The translations under genes were made by a program, and so were the position numbers. Shown one piece after another: positions 34,860-43,622 of a stretch of 64,000 nucleotides of DNA (position 1 is its first letter; each line of letters starts with the position of its first letter). The notes beneath the pieces were generated by a model. It was not told where the DNA came from and made no database searches. It worked only from the letters and a program-made list of their open reading frames with translations. This stretch comes from Bacteroidales bacterium UBA3297 (GTDB lineage: Bacteria > Bacteroidota > Bacteroidia > Bacteroidales > Paludibacteraceae), in NCBI GenBank assembly GCA_002362105.1, contig DETD01000009.1:16359-80358 (forward strand), given 5' to 3'.

Positions 34860-34895
34860 ATTTTTGGTTCGTTTTAATGCATTGTTTGTTTTCTA

Positions 34896-36182
34896 TCACT
34901 TAAAACCTATTCTCTCCTGCACCAGTCCCCTTGTGGCCAGATAGCAGAGGAAGGCCAGCCAGAGGGCGTGGTTGCCCAGCCACTGGTGTAGGCTGAAGTA
35001 GAGGAGGAAGAAGATGACGCTGGCCGAGAAAGTGGCCGTTATCATCGGTTTTATGGCGGTTGCCCCCACCATGATTCCGTCCCACAAAAAGGCGGAAAAA
35101 CCAGCTACTGGCACCAGCACTATCCAATAGTAGTAGTCGGTGGCCGCGTGACGCACGTCTTCTTGGTCTGTAAGCAGGCGCAGGAAGGGCTCGGCTCCTG
35201 TCAGGTAGAGTAGGGTGAATACGGCTGTCAGTCCCCAGCCCCACCGGAAGATGAGCCGGACGGACTCGTCGATTCCCGCTTGGTCTTTTGCGCCTTTGTA
35301 TTTGCCGACCAGAGCCTCGCCCGCATAGGCAAATCCGTCGGTGAAGTAGCTGAACAGGTTGAACAGCTGCATCAGCAGTACGTTCACGGCTAGCAGCACT
35401 TCGCCTTGGCTTGCGCCGGCAAAAGTGAAGAACGACATCACTGCGTTGAGGCACAGTGTGCGCAGAAATATGCTGCCGTTTAGCTTGAAGAAGCCTTTCA
35501 ACTCCTTTTTTACCATTGCTCCCTTGAAGTTCAAGTAGCTCCAGTACTGCCGGTACTTCCAGCACCATAGGCCTACCCCCATGGCCAGACCGGTGTATTG
35601 TGCCGCCAGTGTGCCGTAGGCCACTCCTTCCACCTTCCAGCCCAGTCCGTACACCAGACCGAGGCTGGTTAGAATGTTCACCACGTTGATGCTGATGGCA
35701 ATCACCATTGGGAACCGTGTGTTCTGCATACCGATGAACCAGCCTTTCAGGCTGTACATGCCCAGTATGGCGGGTGCGCCCCAAATGCAGATGCGGAAGT
35801 AGCGGAGTGCGTTTTCTTCCACGTCGGGGGTGGTCTTCATCAGCAGGAAGGCCAGCCGGGTTATCGGCCATTGCAGCAGCCAAATGGCGGCGGAAAACAA
35901 GAACGAGAAGAACAGTGACCGGAAGAGGGCGTTGGCCATGCCTTCGTGGTCGTTGCGGCCGTAGGCCTGGGCCGTCTGGCCGCTGGTGCCCATACGCAGG
36001 AAACCGAAGTTCCAGTATATCATGTTGAACAGCGTTGCCCCTACCGACACGGCGCCTATGTAGGCCGTCTTCCCCAAATGCCCCGTTATGGTGGTGTCTA
36101 CCAAACCGAGCAGGGGCACGGTTATGTTGGTTACAATGGCCGGTAGTGCCAGTCGCAGTATTTCCCTGTTGTTGCTGTTCAT
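34896..36182 (-). CDS. MATE-family efflux transporter
   Basis: 428 residues with twelve hydrophobic segments. The first helix pair (LPAIVTNITVPLLGLVDTTITG) and the GTSGQTAQAYGR loop are characteristic of MATE transporters of the DinF/NorM superfamily, which export cationic drugs or metabolites in exchange for protons or sodium. The second half repeats the pattern (FTFAGASQGEVLLAVNVLLMQ). Substrate unknown. A TATCTTTG box is located only 8-15 bases upstream of the ATG, which would make the mRNA leaderless or nearly so. Confidence 0.93.
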   Translation of the reverse strand: MNSNNREILRLALPAIVTNITVPLLGLVDTTITGHLGKTAYIGAVSVGATLFNMIYWNFGFLRMGTSGQTAQAYGRNDHEGMANALFRSLFFSFLFSAAIWLLQWPITRLAFLLMKTTPDVEENALRYFRICIWGAPAILGMYSLKGWFIGMQNTRFPMVIAISINVVNILTSLGLVYGLGWKVEGVAYGTLAAQYTGLAMGVGLWCWKYRQYWSYLNFKGAMVKKELKGFFKLNGSIFLRTLCLNAVMSFFTFAGASQGEVLLAVNVLLMQLFNLFSYFTDGFAYAGEALVGKYKGAKDQAGIDESVRLIFRWGWGLTAVFTLLYLTGAEPFLRLLTDQEDVRHAATDYYYWIVLVPVAGFSAFLWDGIMVGATAIKPMITATFSASVIFFLLYFSLHQWLGNHALWLAFLCYLATRGLVQERIGFK

Positions 36183-36189
36183 CTTGTTG

Positions 36190-36197
36190 CAAAGATA
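36190..36197 (-). promoter_or_regulatory. -7 promoter box almost touching the MATE start codon
   Basis: TATCTTTG on the minus strand ends 7 bases before the ATG (36180-36182). A TTTG lies about 22 bases further upstream. The expected transcription start is within a few bases of the start codon. Confidence 0.5.
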
Positions 36198-36644
36198 CGG
36201 CTTTCTGTGGTTCTTCGGGCAAACTTTTTATCCTACCAAAAGAAAGGAGGACCTTTCGGCCCTCCCCACATCAAAAAAAATACAACAATTGGCTTTCACA
36301 GTCTCACGACTCTTACAGCCTTCTTTTTAACCTTTTACTATTATGTCTTTGTCGTCCGTTAGTCCGATGTCGCTCGGATTGTTGGGACTTTATTATTATC
36401 TTTAAGTCTAGAAACCAGACTTGAGTCTTGCGGTTTCACATATTCAAGCAGCTGTTTGTTGTTGCTGTTAATCAAATATAGGCTTTTTTTCTTATTCCGT
36501 ATAATTTTACGGTATGTTAGAAAGCATACCCTTTTAGCAACGTTTTTTAATAGTGTTTTCCATGTGTGTATTTCCTGATAGAATTGCGTAGTGTATTGTG
36601 CTTTTTGCGCATTTTTCCTGCTTTTGATGGAGTTCTTTGGGTGG
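36198..36644. other. Intergenic region, no gene seen
   Basis: About 450 bp between the MATE gene and a terminator. It holds two weak hairpins (near 36245-36265, GGAGG/CCTCC, and 36403-36421, AAGTCT/AGACTT). No reading frame with a plausible product and no tRNA or repeat was found. Confidence 0.5.
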
Positions 36645-36680
36645 AAAAAACAGAAACGGGTCCCATTGTCTGGAACCCGC
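36645..36680 (-). terminator. Terminator of the alcohol dehydrogenase gene
   Basis: Reading the minus strand, GCGGGTTCC (36680-36672) pairs with GGGACCCGT (36664-36656) and is followed by a T-rich tract over 36645-36655. It starts 26 bases after the stop codon. Confidence 0.8.
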
Positions 36681-36706
36681 TTCGATGTTTCCCTCTTTTC
36701 TGCTAT

Positions 36707-37864
36707 TTACAGGCTGGCCTTGTAGATGGCCAAGACATCTTGCCAGTACAGGGGCTTGAAGTTCCCTAAAAATCCTTCTCCTGCACCTTTCTTCGCCATT
36801 TCTTCCAATGGCGAGTTCTCGTTGAAGCCGAGTTCGCGGAGGGAGGTTGGCTGTCCGAGTGCGACAAAGAACTGCTGGAGTTTGTCGATGCCTGCGTTTA
36901 TGGTCTTCTCAATGTCGCGTTCTGGCTTAATGTCCATCACGTTGGTGGCAAACTGGAAGAACATGGCCGGTTTCTCTTTGTAGACGTAGCGCATCCAGGT
37001 TGGGGTAAGTACGGCAAGGCCTGCCCCGTGTGCCACTTTCTCGTCTTGTGCGCTCAGTTCGTGCTCCATGCCGTGGCAACCCCAGTCTTGAATGCGTCCA
37101 CAACCCAGGAATCCGTTATGGGCGAACGAGCCGCCTAGCGACACTTCTGCCCATGCGTCGTAGTTTTTAGGGTCTTTCATTAAGACGAGGGCGTTGCGCA
37201 TTATGGTCTTCAGGGTGCTTTCTGCCAGCGAGTCGATGAGGTCGGTGTGGTCGGTCTGGGTGAAGTAGCGCTCGAAGATGTGGCTCATCATATCGCATAC
37301 GCCGTTGGCTATTTGGTTCTTGGGCAGCGACATGAATATTTCTGGGTTCACTATGCTCGCTACCGGACGTATCTGCTGGCTAGAGTAACCCAACTTGCGC
37401 CCCTGGTAGGTGATTACGGCGTCGGGACTGACTTCACTGCCGGCTGCTGGAATGGTGAGTATGGTTGCTACGGGCAACACTTTTGTGGGCTCGCCGCCAT
37501 TGGCGAAAAAGTTCCATACATCGTCGGTCGCTGCTCCCATAGCTATTGCTTTCGAGGTGTCGATTACGCTGCCGCCGCCAACGGCCAATACCAGACCGGG
37601 ATTCTCCTTACGCAGCAGGGCTATGCCTTCCTGTACCTTCTCGTAGCGTGGATTAGCCTGTATGCCCGACAATTCGATATACGCTACACCATTTTCTTTT
37701 AACGATGCCGTTACTCCGTCGTACACACCGTTGCGCTTGATGCTGCCACCACCGTATACCAACAGCACTTTGTTGGTGTAGGGCTTAACTAGTTCGCCTA
37801 TTTTTTTATGCTTGTCCTTGCCGAACACATAGTTGGTGGACATCTGGAAAGAGAAATTATTCAT
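36707..37864 (-). CDS. Iron-containing alcohol dehydrogenase (YqhD/BDH type)
   Basis: 385 residues, cytoplasmic. It is a group III NAD(P)H-dependent dehydrogenase acting on aldehydes or alcohols. The nucleotide-binding motif VGGGSVIDTSKAIA (about 93-106) and the metal ligands in the pattern CDMMSHIFERYF and AHGAGLAVLTP are in place. The sequence GGGS with following D resembles the YqhD/butanol dehydrogenase branch, whose members prefer NADPH. Such enzymes detoxify aldehydes or serve in fermentation. It stands alone: the next gene upstream is an epimerase 73 bases away on the same strand. Confidence 0.93.
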   Translation of the reverse strand: MNNFSFQMSTNYVFGKDKHKKIGELVKPYTNKVLLVYGGGSIKRNGVYDGVTASLKENGVAYIELSGIQANPRYEKVQEGIALLRKENPGLVLAVGGGSVIDTSKAIAMGAATDDVWNFFANGGEPTKVLPVATILTIPAAGSEVSPDAVITYQGRKLGYSSQQIRPVASIVNPEIFMSLPKNQIANGVCDMMSHIFERYFTQTDHTDLIDSLAESTLKTIMRNALVLMKDPKNYDAWAEVSLGGSFAHNGFLGCGRIQDWGCHGMEHELSAQDEKVAHGAGLAVLTPTWMRYVYKEKPAMFFQFATNVMDIKPERDIEKTINAGIDKLQQFFVALGQPTSLRELGFNENSPLEEMAKKGAGEGFLGNFKPLYWQDVLAIYKASL

Positions 37865-37937
37865 GGTCGTTATTTGTGTTGTATGTTTTCTTTTTTGTGT
37901 TGGAGGCTTGTAGAGGTGTTCCCCCTTACCTCTTTAG

Positions 37938-38960
37938 TTATAATGAGAACCGGCTAATGGCTTGTTGTTGCGCGTCAATCACCTTGTCGCACCAAGCGTC
38001 AAACTCTGGGTCTTCCTTTTGCAGTTCGGGGTGGACCAGCACGTTGGCAATGGTGTTGGCAATGCCCTGGTCGAAGCGGGTAGTGGCGCAGAATTCGGGT
38101 ACAACCCGTTTCAGTTTGCTGTTGTCGAAGACGACCGAGTTGGCCTTGTCGCCTATCAGGCTGCCTTCGAAGTCGTAGTCTGGCCCGACGCGGTTAAGGA
38201 ACTCGCTGCTTACGTGGCAGGCTTTCAGCTCAACGCCTAGTTTGTCGGCTATGGTCTGGTATATTTGGTTCCAGGTCAGCCGCTCGTCGCTGGTTATGTG
38301 GAAGGCCTCGCCTATAGCGTGGATGTTTCCCATCAGCCCAATGAAGCCCTTGGCAAAGTCGCTGTTGTGGGTCATGGTCCACAGCGAGGTGCCGTCGCCG
38401 TGAATAATCACGGTTTTGCCTTCCAGCATACGTTTGGCAACTTGCCAGCTGCCGTTCTTGCCGTGTACGCCTAGCGGAATGGAGCGTTCGTCGTAGGTGT
38501 GGCTTGGGCGGACTATAGTGATGGGAAAGCCGGTTTCACGGTACTTCCTCACCAGTAGTTCCTCGCAGGCTATCTTGTTGCGTGAATAGAGCCAGTAGGG
38601 GTTGGCCAGGGGAGTACTTTCGCTGATGTGGTAGTTCGATAGCGGTTTCTGGTAGGCCGAGGCTGAACTGATGTACATAAATTGTCGGGTCCGGCCGTTG
38701 AAGAGGCGGTAGTCGCGCTCTATTTGGCTGGGTTCGAAGCCGATGAATTCGCAGACGCAGTCAAACATCATACCTTTCAGCTGTTCCAGTACGGCGGCCT
38801 CGTCGTTGATGTCAGCCTTTAGGGTCTTGATTGAAGAGGGGAGCGCGTCGTTGCGGTTGCCCCGGTTCAATACATACACCTCCCATTCGGGCATGGTGGC
38901 CAGTTTGCGGGTTATGGCTGCCGATATGGTGCCTGTTCCGCCTATAAAAAGTGCTTTCAT
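37938..38960 (-). CDS. NAD-dependent epimerase/dehydratase (extended SDR)
   Basis: 340 residues. The Rossmann fold begins at once with the glycine motif FIGGTGTIS (6-14), a variant of TGxxGxxG. The central ISSASAYQKP and YSRNK (Tyr/Lys catalytic pair) follow, and a Ser/Thr lies upstream. The later part (VRPSHTYDERS, ITSDERLTWNQIYQTIADKLG) matches SDR proteins that act on nucleotide sugars or related compounds. The substrate is unknown. A TATATTTG box is present at 38995-39002. Confidence 0.88.
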   Translation of the reverse strand: MKALFIGGTGTISAAITRKLATMPEWEVYVLNRGNRNDALPSSIKTLKADINDEAAVLEQLKGMMFDCVCEFIGFEPSQIERDYRLFNGRTRQFMYISSASAYQKPLSNYHISESTPLANPYWLYSRNKIACEELLVRKYRETGFPITIVRPSHTYDERSIPLGVHGKNGSWQVAKRMLEGKTVIIHGDGTSLWTMTHNSDFAKGFIGLMGNIHAIGEAFHITSDERLTWNQIYQTIADKLGVELKACHVSSEFLNRVGPDYDFEGSLIGDKANSVVFDNSKLKRVVPEFCATTRFDQGIANTIANVLVHPELQKEDPEFDAWCDKVIDAQQQAISRFSL

Positions 38961-38994
38961 GTTTTATTTGTTTGTGGTAATGTGTAAAGCTTCG

Positions 38995-39002
38995 CAAATA
39001 TA
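38995..39002 (-). promoter_or_regulatory. -7 promoter box of the epimerase gene
   Basis: TATATTTG on the minus strand, 34 bases before the start codon at 38960. Confidence 0.45.
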
Positions 39003-39118
39003 GCCTAAAATTTCCAATTATCGTCTTTCTATTTAAAATCGTCATTACTCGCCGATTATTATTAATTTTGTACCTCCTTTCGGGGGGAGGTCTTCCCCTT
39101 GCTGAATATTATTATCTG

Positions 39119-39646
39119 ATGACTACTTACCTAAATGCACTGTACAGGCATATTCCCTGGTATGTCTTCCTTGTGTCGGTTCTGTTGTTCGCTTTGCTGA
39201 CTGCCGTTTTCTATAAGCGGAAGGGCGACTCGCTGGCCGATTCCTTTAAGCAGGCTGCTTTGTTGGACTATTTCTTCCTGGTTCTTTTCTCTACGGTGTT
39301 TAGCCGTCCGGCAAGGCCTGAAATGGAGTATGTCTTTACTCCGTTTTGGAAGTATTGGATTGCTTTCAGAATGTTGAATATGTTTGGCTTGTTCGAGATT
39401 GTGATGAACATTGTCCTTTTTGTGCCTATCGGTTATCTGGCTCCTACTTTGTTAAAGTCTTGCCGTTTCATTAAAAATGAGTTTGTGCGTGTGCTGTTGT
39501 TCTGTATGTCGTTGTCTGTAACAATCGAGTTGCTTCAACTGGTCCTCCACCGTGGTATGTGTGAGACGGACGACCTGACCCACAACACGTTGGGTACCCT
39601 AATCGGGTATGGCCTTTACCGGTTGGTCCGGAAGTGTAGAAGCTGA
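39119..39646 (+). CDS. VanZ-like membrane protein
   Basis: 175 residues from the internal ATG at 39119 (MTTYLNALYRH); the frame extends upstream to 39068, but those residues look unstructured. Four hydrophobic segments are arranged as in VanZ-family proteins, with the typical NIVLFVPIGYLAPTLL, SVTIELLQLVL and CETDDLTHNTLGTLIGYGL motifs. The acidic D-D-x-x-x-N-x-x-G end is the most conserved part of the family. VanZ confers low-level teicoplanin resistance in enterococci; most family members have no assigned role. Confidence 0.88.
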   Translation: MTTYLNALYRHIPWYVFLVSVLLFALLTAVFYKRKGDSLADSFKQAALLDYFFLVLFSTVFSRPARPEMEYVFTPFWKYWIAFRMLNMFGLFEIVMNIVLFVPIGYLAPTLLKSCRFIKNEFVRVLLFCMSLSVTIELLQLVLHRGMCETDDLTHNTLGTLIGYGLYRLVRKCRS

Positions 39647-39693
39647 TGCGCGCAGGGTAACGCTGTTCACTTACCTCATTTCCTAGGTCAAAG

Positions 39694-39736
39694 AAAAAAC
39701 GGAACCCCATTTGTCGGGATTCCGTTTTCTGTTTTT
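39694..39736. terminator. Bidirectional terminator between vanZ-like gene and asnA
   Basis: AAAACGGAA-CCC (39696-39707) pairs with GGG-TTCCGTTTT (39716-39728). A-rich sequence lies on the left and TTTT CTGTTTTT on the right, so it works for both convergent genes. Confidence 0.85.
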
Positions 39737-39755
39737 ATCGGTTTCAAGTGCCGTT

Positions 39756-40796
39756 TTAGAGCAACTCGATGTTCAGTTTCTTGCATTCTTCACGGTAATC
39801 GTCTGGCCAGATGCTAGACTGAATTTCACCAATGTGGGCCTTGCGCAGGAAGAACATACACAAGCGGCTCTGACCAATACCGCCGCCAATAGTGAGTGGC
39901 AGGGTGCCGTCGATCAGGCGTTTGTGGAAGTAGAGCTCTTTGCGTTCGTTCTGGCCTTCAAGTTCCAGCTGGCGGAGCAGGGCTTCCTTGTCAACACGGA
40001 TACCCATTGAAGAAAGTTCGAACGACTGGCCGAGAATCTCGTTCCAAACCAAAATGTCGCCGTTCATACCAGGCAGGTTCTTGTCGCCGGCAATCGTGCT
40101 CCAGTCGTCGTAGTCGGCTGCACGGCCGTCGTGTTTCTGTCCGTCGCCCAGCTTGCCGCCGATACCCATAACGAAAACAGCCTTGTGCTCCTTACAGATG
40201 GCGTTCTCGCGCTCTTTTGGAGACAGGTTTGGATATTTCTGGCGCAACTCCTCACTGTGGATGAAGAAAATTTCGCTTGGAAGGATTGGCTTGATTTCAG
40301 GGTAGGCCTCATATACTACATATTCGGTCTGGACCATAACGCCGTATATCTTTTTTACGATGCTCTTCAAGAATTCAATGTTGCGGTCTTCCTTTGTGAT
40401 GACGCGCTCCCAGTCCCACTGGTCAACATACAGCGAGTGCAGGTTGTCTAATTCTTCGTCCGGACGGATGGCGTTCATATCGGTATACAGACCGAAACCA
40501 GGCTCGATTTTATAGTCGGCCAAAGTCAGGCGCTTCCATTTTGCCAACGAATTGACAACTTCGGCCTGCTGGTCTCCCATATCTTTGATTGGGAAGCACA
40601 CTTTGCGTTCTACACCGTTAAGGTCGTCGTTAATACCACGGCCCTGCAATACGAACAGCGGCGCTGTTACACGGCGAAGGCGGAGTTGGGCCGACAGGCT
40701 CCCTTGGAAAAAGTCCTTTATTTTTTTAATTCCAAGCTCTGTTTCTCTCAAATCTAGTATTGGCTTGTAGGCTTGGGGCTTTATTATTTTGCTCAT
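39756..40796 (-). CDS. asnA: Aspartate-ammonia ligase
   Basis: 346 residues, standard length. It makes asparagine from aspartate, ammonia and ATP. The sequence is typical throughout: AYKPILDLRETELGIKKIKDFF at the start, APLFVLQGRGINDDLNG, LHSLYVDQWDWE, and the class II synthetase-like end GGGIGQSRLCMFFLRKAHIGE. It stands alone with its own promoter (TATCTTTG at 40827-40834) and a terminator. Confidence 0.97.
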   Translation of the reverse strand: MSKIIKPQAYKPILDLRETELGIKKIKDFFQGSLSAQLRLRRVTAPLFVLQGRGINDDLNGVERKVCFPIKDMGDQQAEVVNSLAKWKRLTLADYKIEPGFGLYTDMNAIRPDEELDNLHSLYVDQWDWERVITKEDRNIEFLKSIVKKIYGVMVQTEYVVYEAYPEIKPILPSEIFFIHSEELRQKYPNLSPKERENAICKEHKAVFVMGIGGKLGDGQKHDGRAADYDDWSTIAGDKNLPGMNGDILVWNEILGQSFELSSMGIRVDKEALLRQLELEGQNERKELYFHKRLIDGTLPLTIGGGIGQSRLCMFFLRKAHIGEIQSSIWPDDYREECKKLNIELL

Positions 40797-40826
40797 TGTC
40801 GTTTTTTATATTTTCTTTTTCTTACG

Positions 40827-40834
40827 CAAAGATA
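40827..40834 (-). promoter_or_regulatory. -7 promoter box of asnA
   Basis: TATCTTTG on the minus strand, 30 bases before the start codon at 40796. Confidence 0.5.
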
Positions 40835-41022
40835 TTATATTTTAATCCATCACTTGCCTTTTTGATGCATCTTTTTCTGTCGATTTTGCTATTTTGTTGT
40901 TAACTTTTTTGTTTTTCGCCTGCTTTCCTTACGATTTGTTACTTTTTTGTCTACTTTATCTCCATTGATTAAATTTTCTTCGATTTTTATCTGTATTCGG
41001 TGTGTCTATCCGATTTTTTTCT

Positions 41023-41030
41023 TACTTTTG
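41023..41030 (+). promoter_or_regulatory. -7 promoter box of tRNA-Arg
   Basis: TACTTTTG fits TAnnTTTG and ends 16 bases before the tRNA. Confidence 0.5.
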
Positions 41031-41046
41031 TACACGCCTAAGGCAT

Positions 41047-41120
41047 GGCTTCGTAGCTCAATTGAATAGAGTACCAGATTCCGGTTCTGTTGGTTGCGGG
41101 TTTGAATCCCGCCGAGGTCA
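41047..41120 (+). tRNA. tRNA-Arg (anticodon CCG)
   Basis: 74 bases: acceptor GGCTTCG/CGAGGTC (two G-T pairs), D stem GCTC/GAGT, anticodon loop TTCCGGT with anticodon CCG, T arm GCGGG-TTTGAAT-CCCGC, discriminator A, no encoded CCA. It decodes CGG. Confidence 0.92.
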
Positions 41121-41121
41121 C

Positions 41122-41168
41122 AAAAAAAATCTCCATCACTGCATTTCTGCGGTTTTGGAGATTTTTTT
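41122..41168. terminator. Terminator of tRNA-Arg, shared with the facing gene
   Basis: A perfect 13-bp stem (AAAAAAATCTCCA at 41123-41135, TGGAGATTTTTTT at 41156-41168) begins 3 bases after the tRNA. It also lies just past the stop of the convergent minus-strand gene. Confidence 0.88.
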
Positions 41169-41179
41169 GGGGTGGGTGT

Positions 41180-41737
41180 TTAGAATTTAATCACCTCTTC
41201 AGGTGCGCCGAACGACGAGATTTTGGCTTCTGCTTCGGTTAGGAAGAATACAGCGGTGTTGTCGTCGTTTTCGTTATACATGCCGCGGAGTTCGGGGTAA
41301 GCGTCGAGCATGCTCTTCTTAGCCTCGATGCGGGTATCTTCTGCCAGCGTTGCTGCCACACGGATCCATTCTTTGCCGTTGAAGGCGCACAGCTCAACCT
41401 TTGGGTTGGCGGCAATCTGTTTGGCCACGTTCTTCTTATGTCCGGTCTGAATGTAGAGTTTCCCCTCGAAGATGTTCACTGTGCCGAAAGGACGCACGCG
41501 GGGTTGGTCGCCATCGACGGTGGCCAGATAGTAGGTCTTGGTGGCTTTCAGAAAGTCGTAAACCTTTTGTTGACCCTCTTGGTTGCTACTTTGGTATTCA
41601 GAAGCCGATGGGGCTGTGCTTTTTCCGCCTCTGCTGGCCTCGGTCTGTGGCTGTTCGTTGGTCGGTGGGGTGTTGGTGGTGTTGCTGCAACTGCATAGTG
41701 TTGCGGCCATCAGTGAATAGAAAAACAGTTTTTTCAT
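41180..41737 (-). CDS. Lipoprotein with pyridoxamine-oxidase-like flavin barrel
   Basis: 185 residues. A lipoprotein signal (LCSC, Cys at residue 17) and a Ser/Thr linker are followed by a split-barrel domain from about residue 60: KVYDFLKATKTYYLATVDGDQPRVRPFGTVNIFEGKLYIQTG, then KNVAKQIAANPKVELCAF. This is the pyridoxamine 5'-phosphate oxidase-like fold, which normally binds FMN in cytoplasmic proteins. Here it is predicted to be exported and lipid-anchored, an unusual location for the fold. Cofactor and role are unknown. A TATTTTTG box is present at 41767-41774. Confidence 0.85.
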   Translation of the reverse strand: MKKLFFYSLMAATLCSCSNTTNTPPTNEQPQTEASRGGKSTAPSASEYQSSNQEGQQKVYDFLKATKTYYLATVDGDQPRVRPFGTVNIFEGKLYIQTGHKKNVAKQIAANPKVELCAFNGKEWIRVAATLAEDTRIEAKKSMLDAYPELRGMYNENDDNTAVFFLTEAEAKISSFGAPEEVIKF

Positions 41738-41884
41738 ATATGTCTTCTTTTTTTGTTGTGTTTATGCAAAAATATCAAAAAGTGCCAATATGCCACTTCA
41801 ATTCTAATTGTTGATTTGTACTCTTTTGTTATTTGCCTTTTTCTGTTCACTCTCTTTTTGCTTTAAAAAATTATAATTTTGTAT

Positions 41885-41914
41885 TTTGAATATGGAACAA
41901 TCGAACTAACTTTG
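41885..41914 (+). promoter_or_regulatory. Promoter of the paired secreted-protein genes
   Basis: TTTG (41885-41888) and TAACTTTG (41907-41914) are separated by 18 bases. The start codon follows 19 bases after the -7 box. Confidence 0.65.
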
Positions 41915-41933
41915 TGAAATTTTATATTGAGTT

Positions 41934-43550
41934 ATGAAAAGGTATATCTCTATATTGTTGTTGCTTTTTTCCCTTATGCTGTCTGTCAATGCTCAGACAA
42001 TACAAAATTCTTCTGTGAAAATTTCTTATGTGGGATGGCACTCGGAAAGTTCTCCCCGACGTGCCGACTCTAGGTGTTGGGGTATTTCTGGTGACAAACT
42101 GTACCTCTCTACATGGCTGCTGCAAAATGGTCTAAAATCAAGGGATTCTCTGTATTGCTATAATCTGGAAACTGGTTTAATTGAGTCGAAAGCTGCCTCC
42201 TCTGGTAACTTCCTTTGTCTGTGTCCTGACGGATCTTTAAAATCGTTTAGAAATGAATACGATTGGAAAGAACGTACGTTTCAAGTGTTTTGCGACAATC
42301 TGAATTCCAGAACGCTGGAGAAGTCCTCTTCTCAGAAACTAATGGAAAAAGTGTTGGCGAAGAATCCTAACTATTCGTGTTCCTATTCTTTGTCTCCCGA
42401 TAGCTCGAAAATAATGTGCTTTGTGACTGTCGAGACCGAAAAAAACAATTACTCGCACTATTATGTGCTTTACGATTTGAAGACAGATGAATTCGTTAAA
42501 AATGAAGTCTCGTTTAAAACATCCTCTCCGTTCTACAGCGTAATGGACATTAACCTTACCAATAACGGTGAAATGATTTTTATTCTTAAAACGTATAAAA
42601 AGAAAAATACTTCTTCCTTTTCAGATATCGAAACGTTGTGGGTTGACCAGGAAGGAGACGCCCAGCACACTGTTTTTTCCCTACCCGAAAAGACGGATCT
42701 AAGGTATTTCAACTCAAAAGTTCTACGTGGTGGGAATTTTGTCTTCACGGCCGTTCTTCGAAATTTGTCGCCTGTCTCTGGGAATGGATATGACCTGTAT
42801 TACAGTGTTTTCAATAAGAAGATGATTGAAGAAGGGACGGTCGATTACAAACAACACCGCTTTGATGATGTGTGGTATGACAAACAGGGTGAGTCAGTAA
42901 CTCTGTACCGAGACCTGGATGTTAGTAATATAAACGAACTTGACAATGGAAAAATTATGCTGACGGGGTTTCCTTGTTCCCTTTATGATGGAAACTTCAA
43001 ATGGGGAGGATTTTACAATTTAATGTTAACCCCCAATGGAACACTAGAAAAGTCAAGCTATATTGAACGTATGGCTAGAAGATTGAAAATCAGTATGACA
43101 CGGAGCCCTCGTTATGTCGATACCTATTATGATGCATTCGTGTATGGCAATAACCTGTATTTGTTGTTCAACGAGTCGGTAAAAAAAGTGGAGGCTGGCA
43201 AGCAGAACGCTGGCTATAAACCTGGAAGTCAGGCTTATATTACCTTGTGGCAGGTTGGGGCTGATGAAGAAAAGGCTTATAATTTGTCGGGTTCAACTCC
43301 GTCCAACTTTGCCTATAACAGATTTTTGGCGAGGAAAGGTAATAAATTCTATGTCTTGACTAGAGATTTCAATCGCGCTACTATTGGTTCTTTCGAACTG
43401 CCTGAAATACGGCCTGCCCGTGTGGAGGGTGTGCCTGCTGGGAGGGACTCTGCCAGTGTTGGCGGAAGCAGTGGAAAAACTGCTGATTCCAATGCCAAGA
43501 CTCCTGCCAAAACGAAGTCCAATCCGCGTAAGCGTTCAGTGAAGAAGTAG
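41934..43550 (+). CDS. Secreted protein, probable beta-propeller (paralogue 1)
   Basis: 538 residues. The signal peptide ends LSVNAQ (residue 20). The mature protein begins IQNSSVKISYVGWH, and its body is a chain of strand pairs with recurring Y-D-L and W/F blocks (SYSLSPDSSKIMC, YSHYYVLYDLKTDEF, ELDNGKIMLTGFP), which suggests a six- or seven-blade propeller. The end is a Lys/Arg-rich tail (NPRKRSVKK) instead of a sorting domain. The next gene is a close paralogue. No catalytic motif is visible. Confidence 0.75.
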   Translation: MKRYISILLLLFSLMLSVNAQTIQNSSVKISYVGWHSESSPRRADSRCWGISGDKLYLSTWLLQNGLKSRDSLYCYNLETGLIESKAASSGNFLCLCPDGSLKSFRNEYDWKERTFQVFCDNLNSRTLEKSSSQKLMEKVLAKNPNYSCSYSLSPDSSKIMCFVTVETEKNNYSHYYVLYDLKTDEFVKNEVSFKTSSPFYSVMDINLTNNGEMIFILKTYKKKNTSSFSDIETLWVDQEGDAQHTVFSLPEKTDLRYFNSKVLRGGNFVFTAVLRNLSPVSGNGYDLYYSVFNKKMIEEGTVDYKQHRFDDVWYDKQGESVTLYRDLDVSNINELDNGKIMLTGFPCSLYDGNFKWGGFYNLMLTPNGTLEKSSYIERMARRLKISMTRSPRYVDTYYDAFVYGNNLYLLFNESVKKVEAGKQNAGYKPGSQAYITLWQVGADEEKAYNLSGSTPSNFAYNRFLARKGNKFYVLTRDFNRATIGSFELPEIRPARVEGVPAGRDSASVGGSSGKTADSNAKTPAKTKSNPRKRSVKK

Positions 43551-43622
43551 CTGGTAACTGAAGCTGTTCTTAAATAAGTTTACATTTCGTAATAATACAA
43601 ATTCCGTAAAATTATAATTATC

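Noticed and set aside
34900..36222. 440-codon frame overlapping the MATE gene in another frame
   Set aside because: Arg/Gln/Pro-rich product typical of a shadow frame; the MATE frame has twelve membrane segments.
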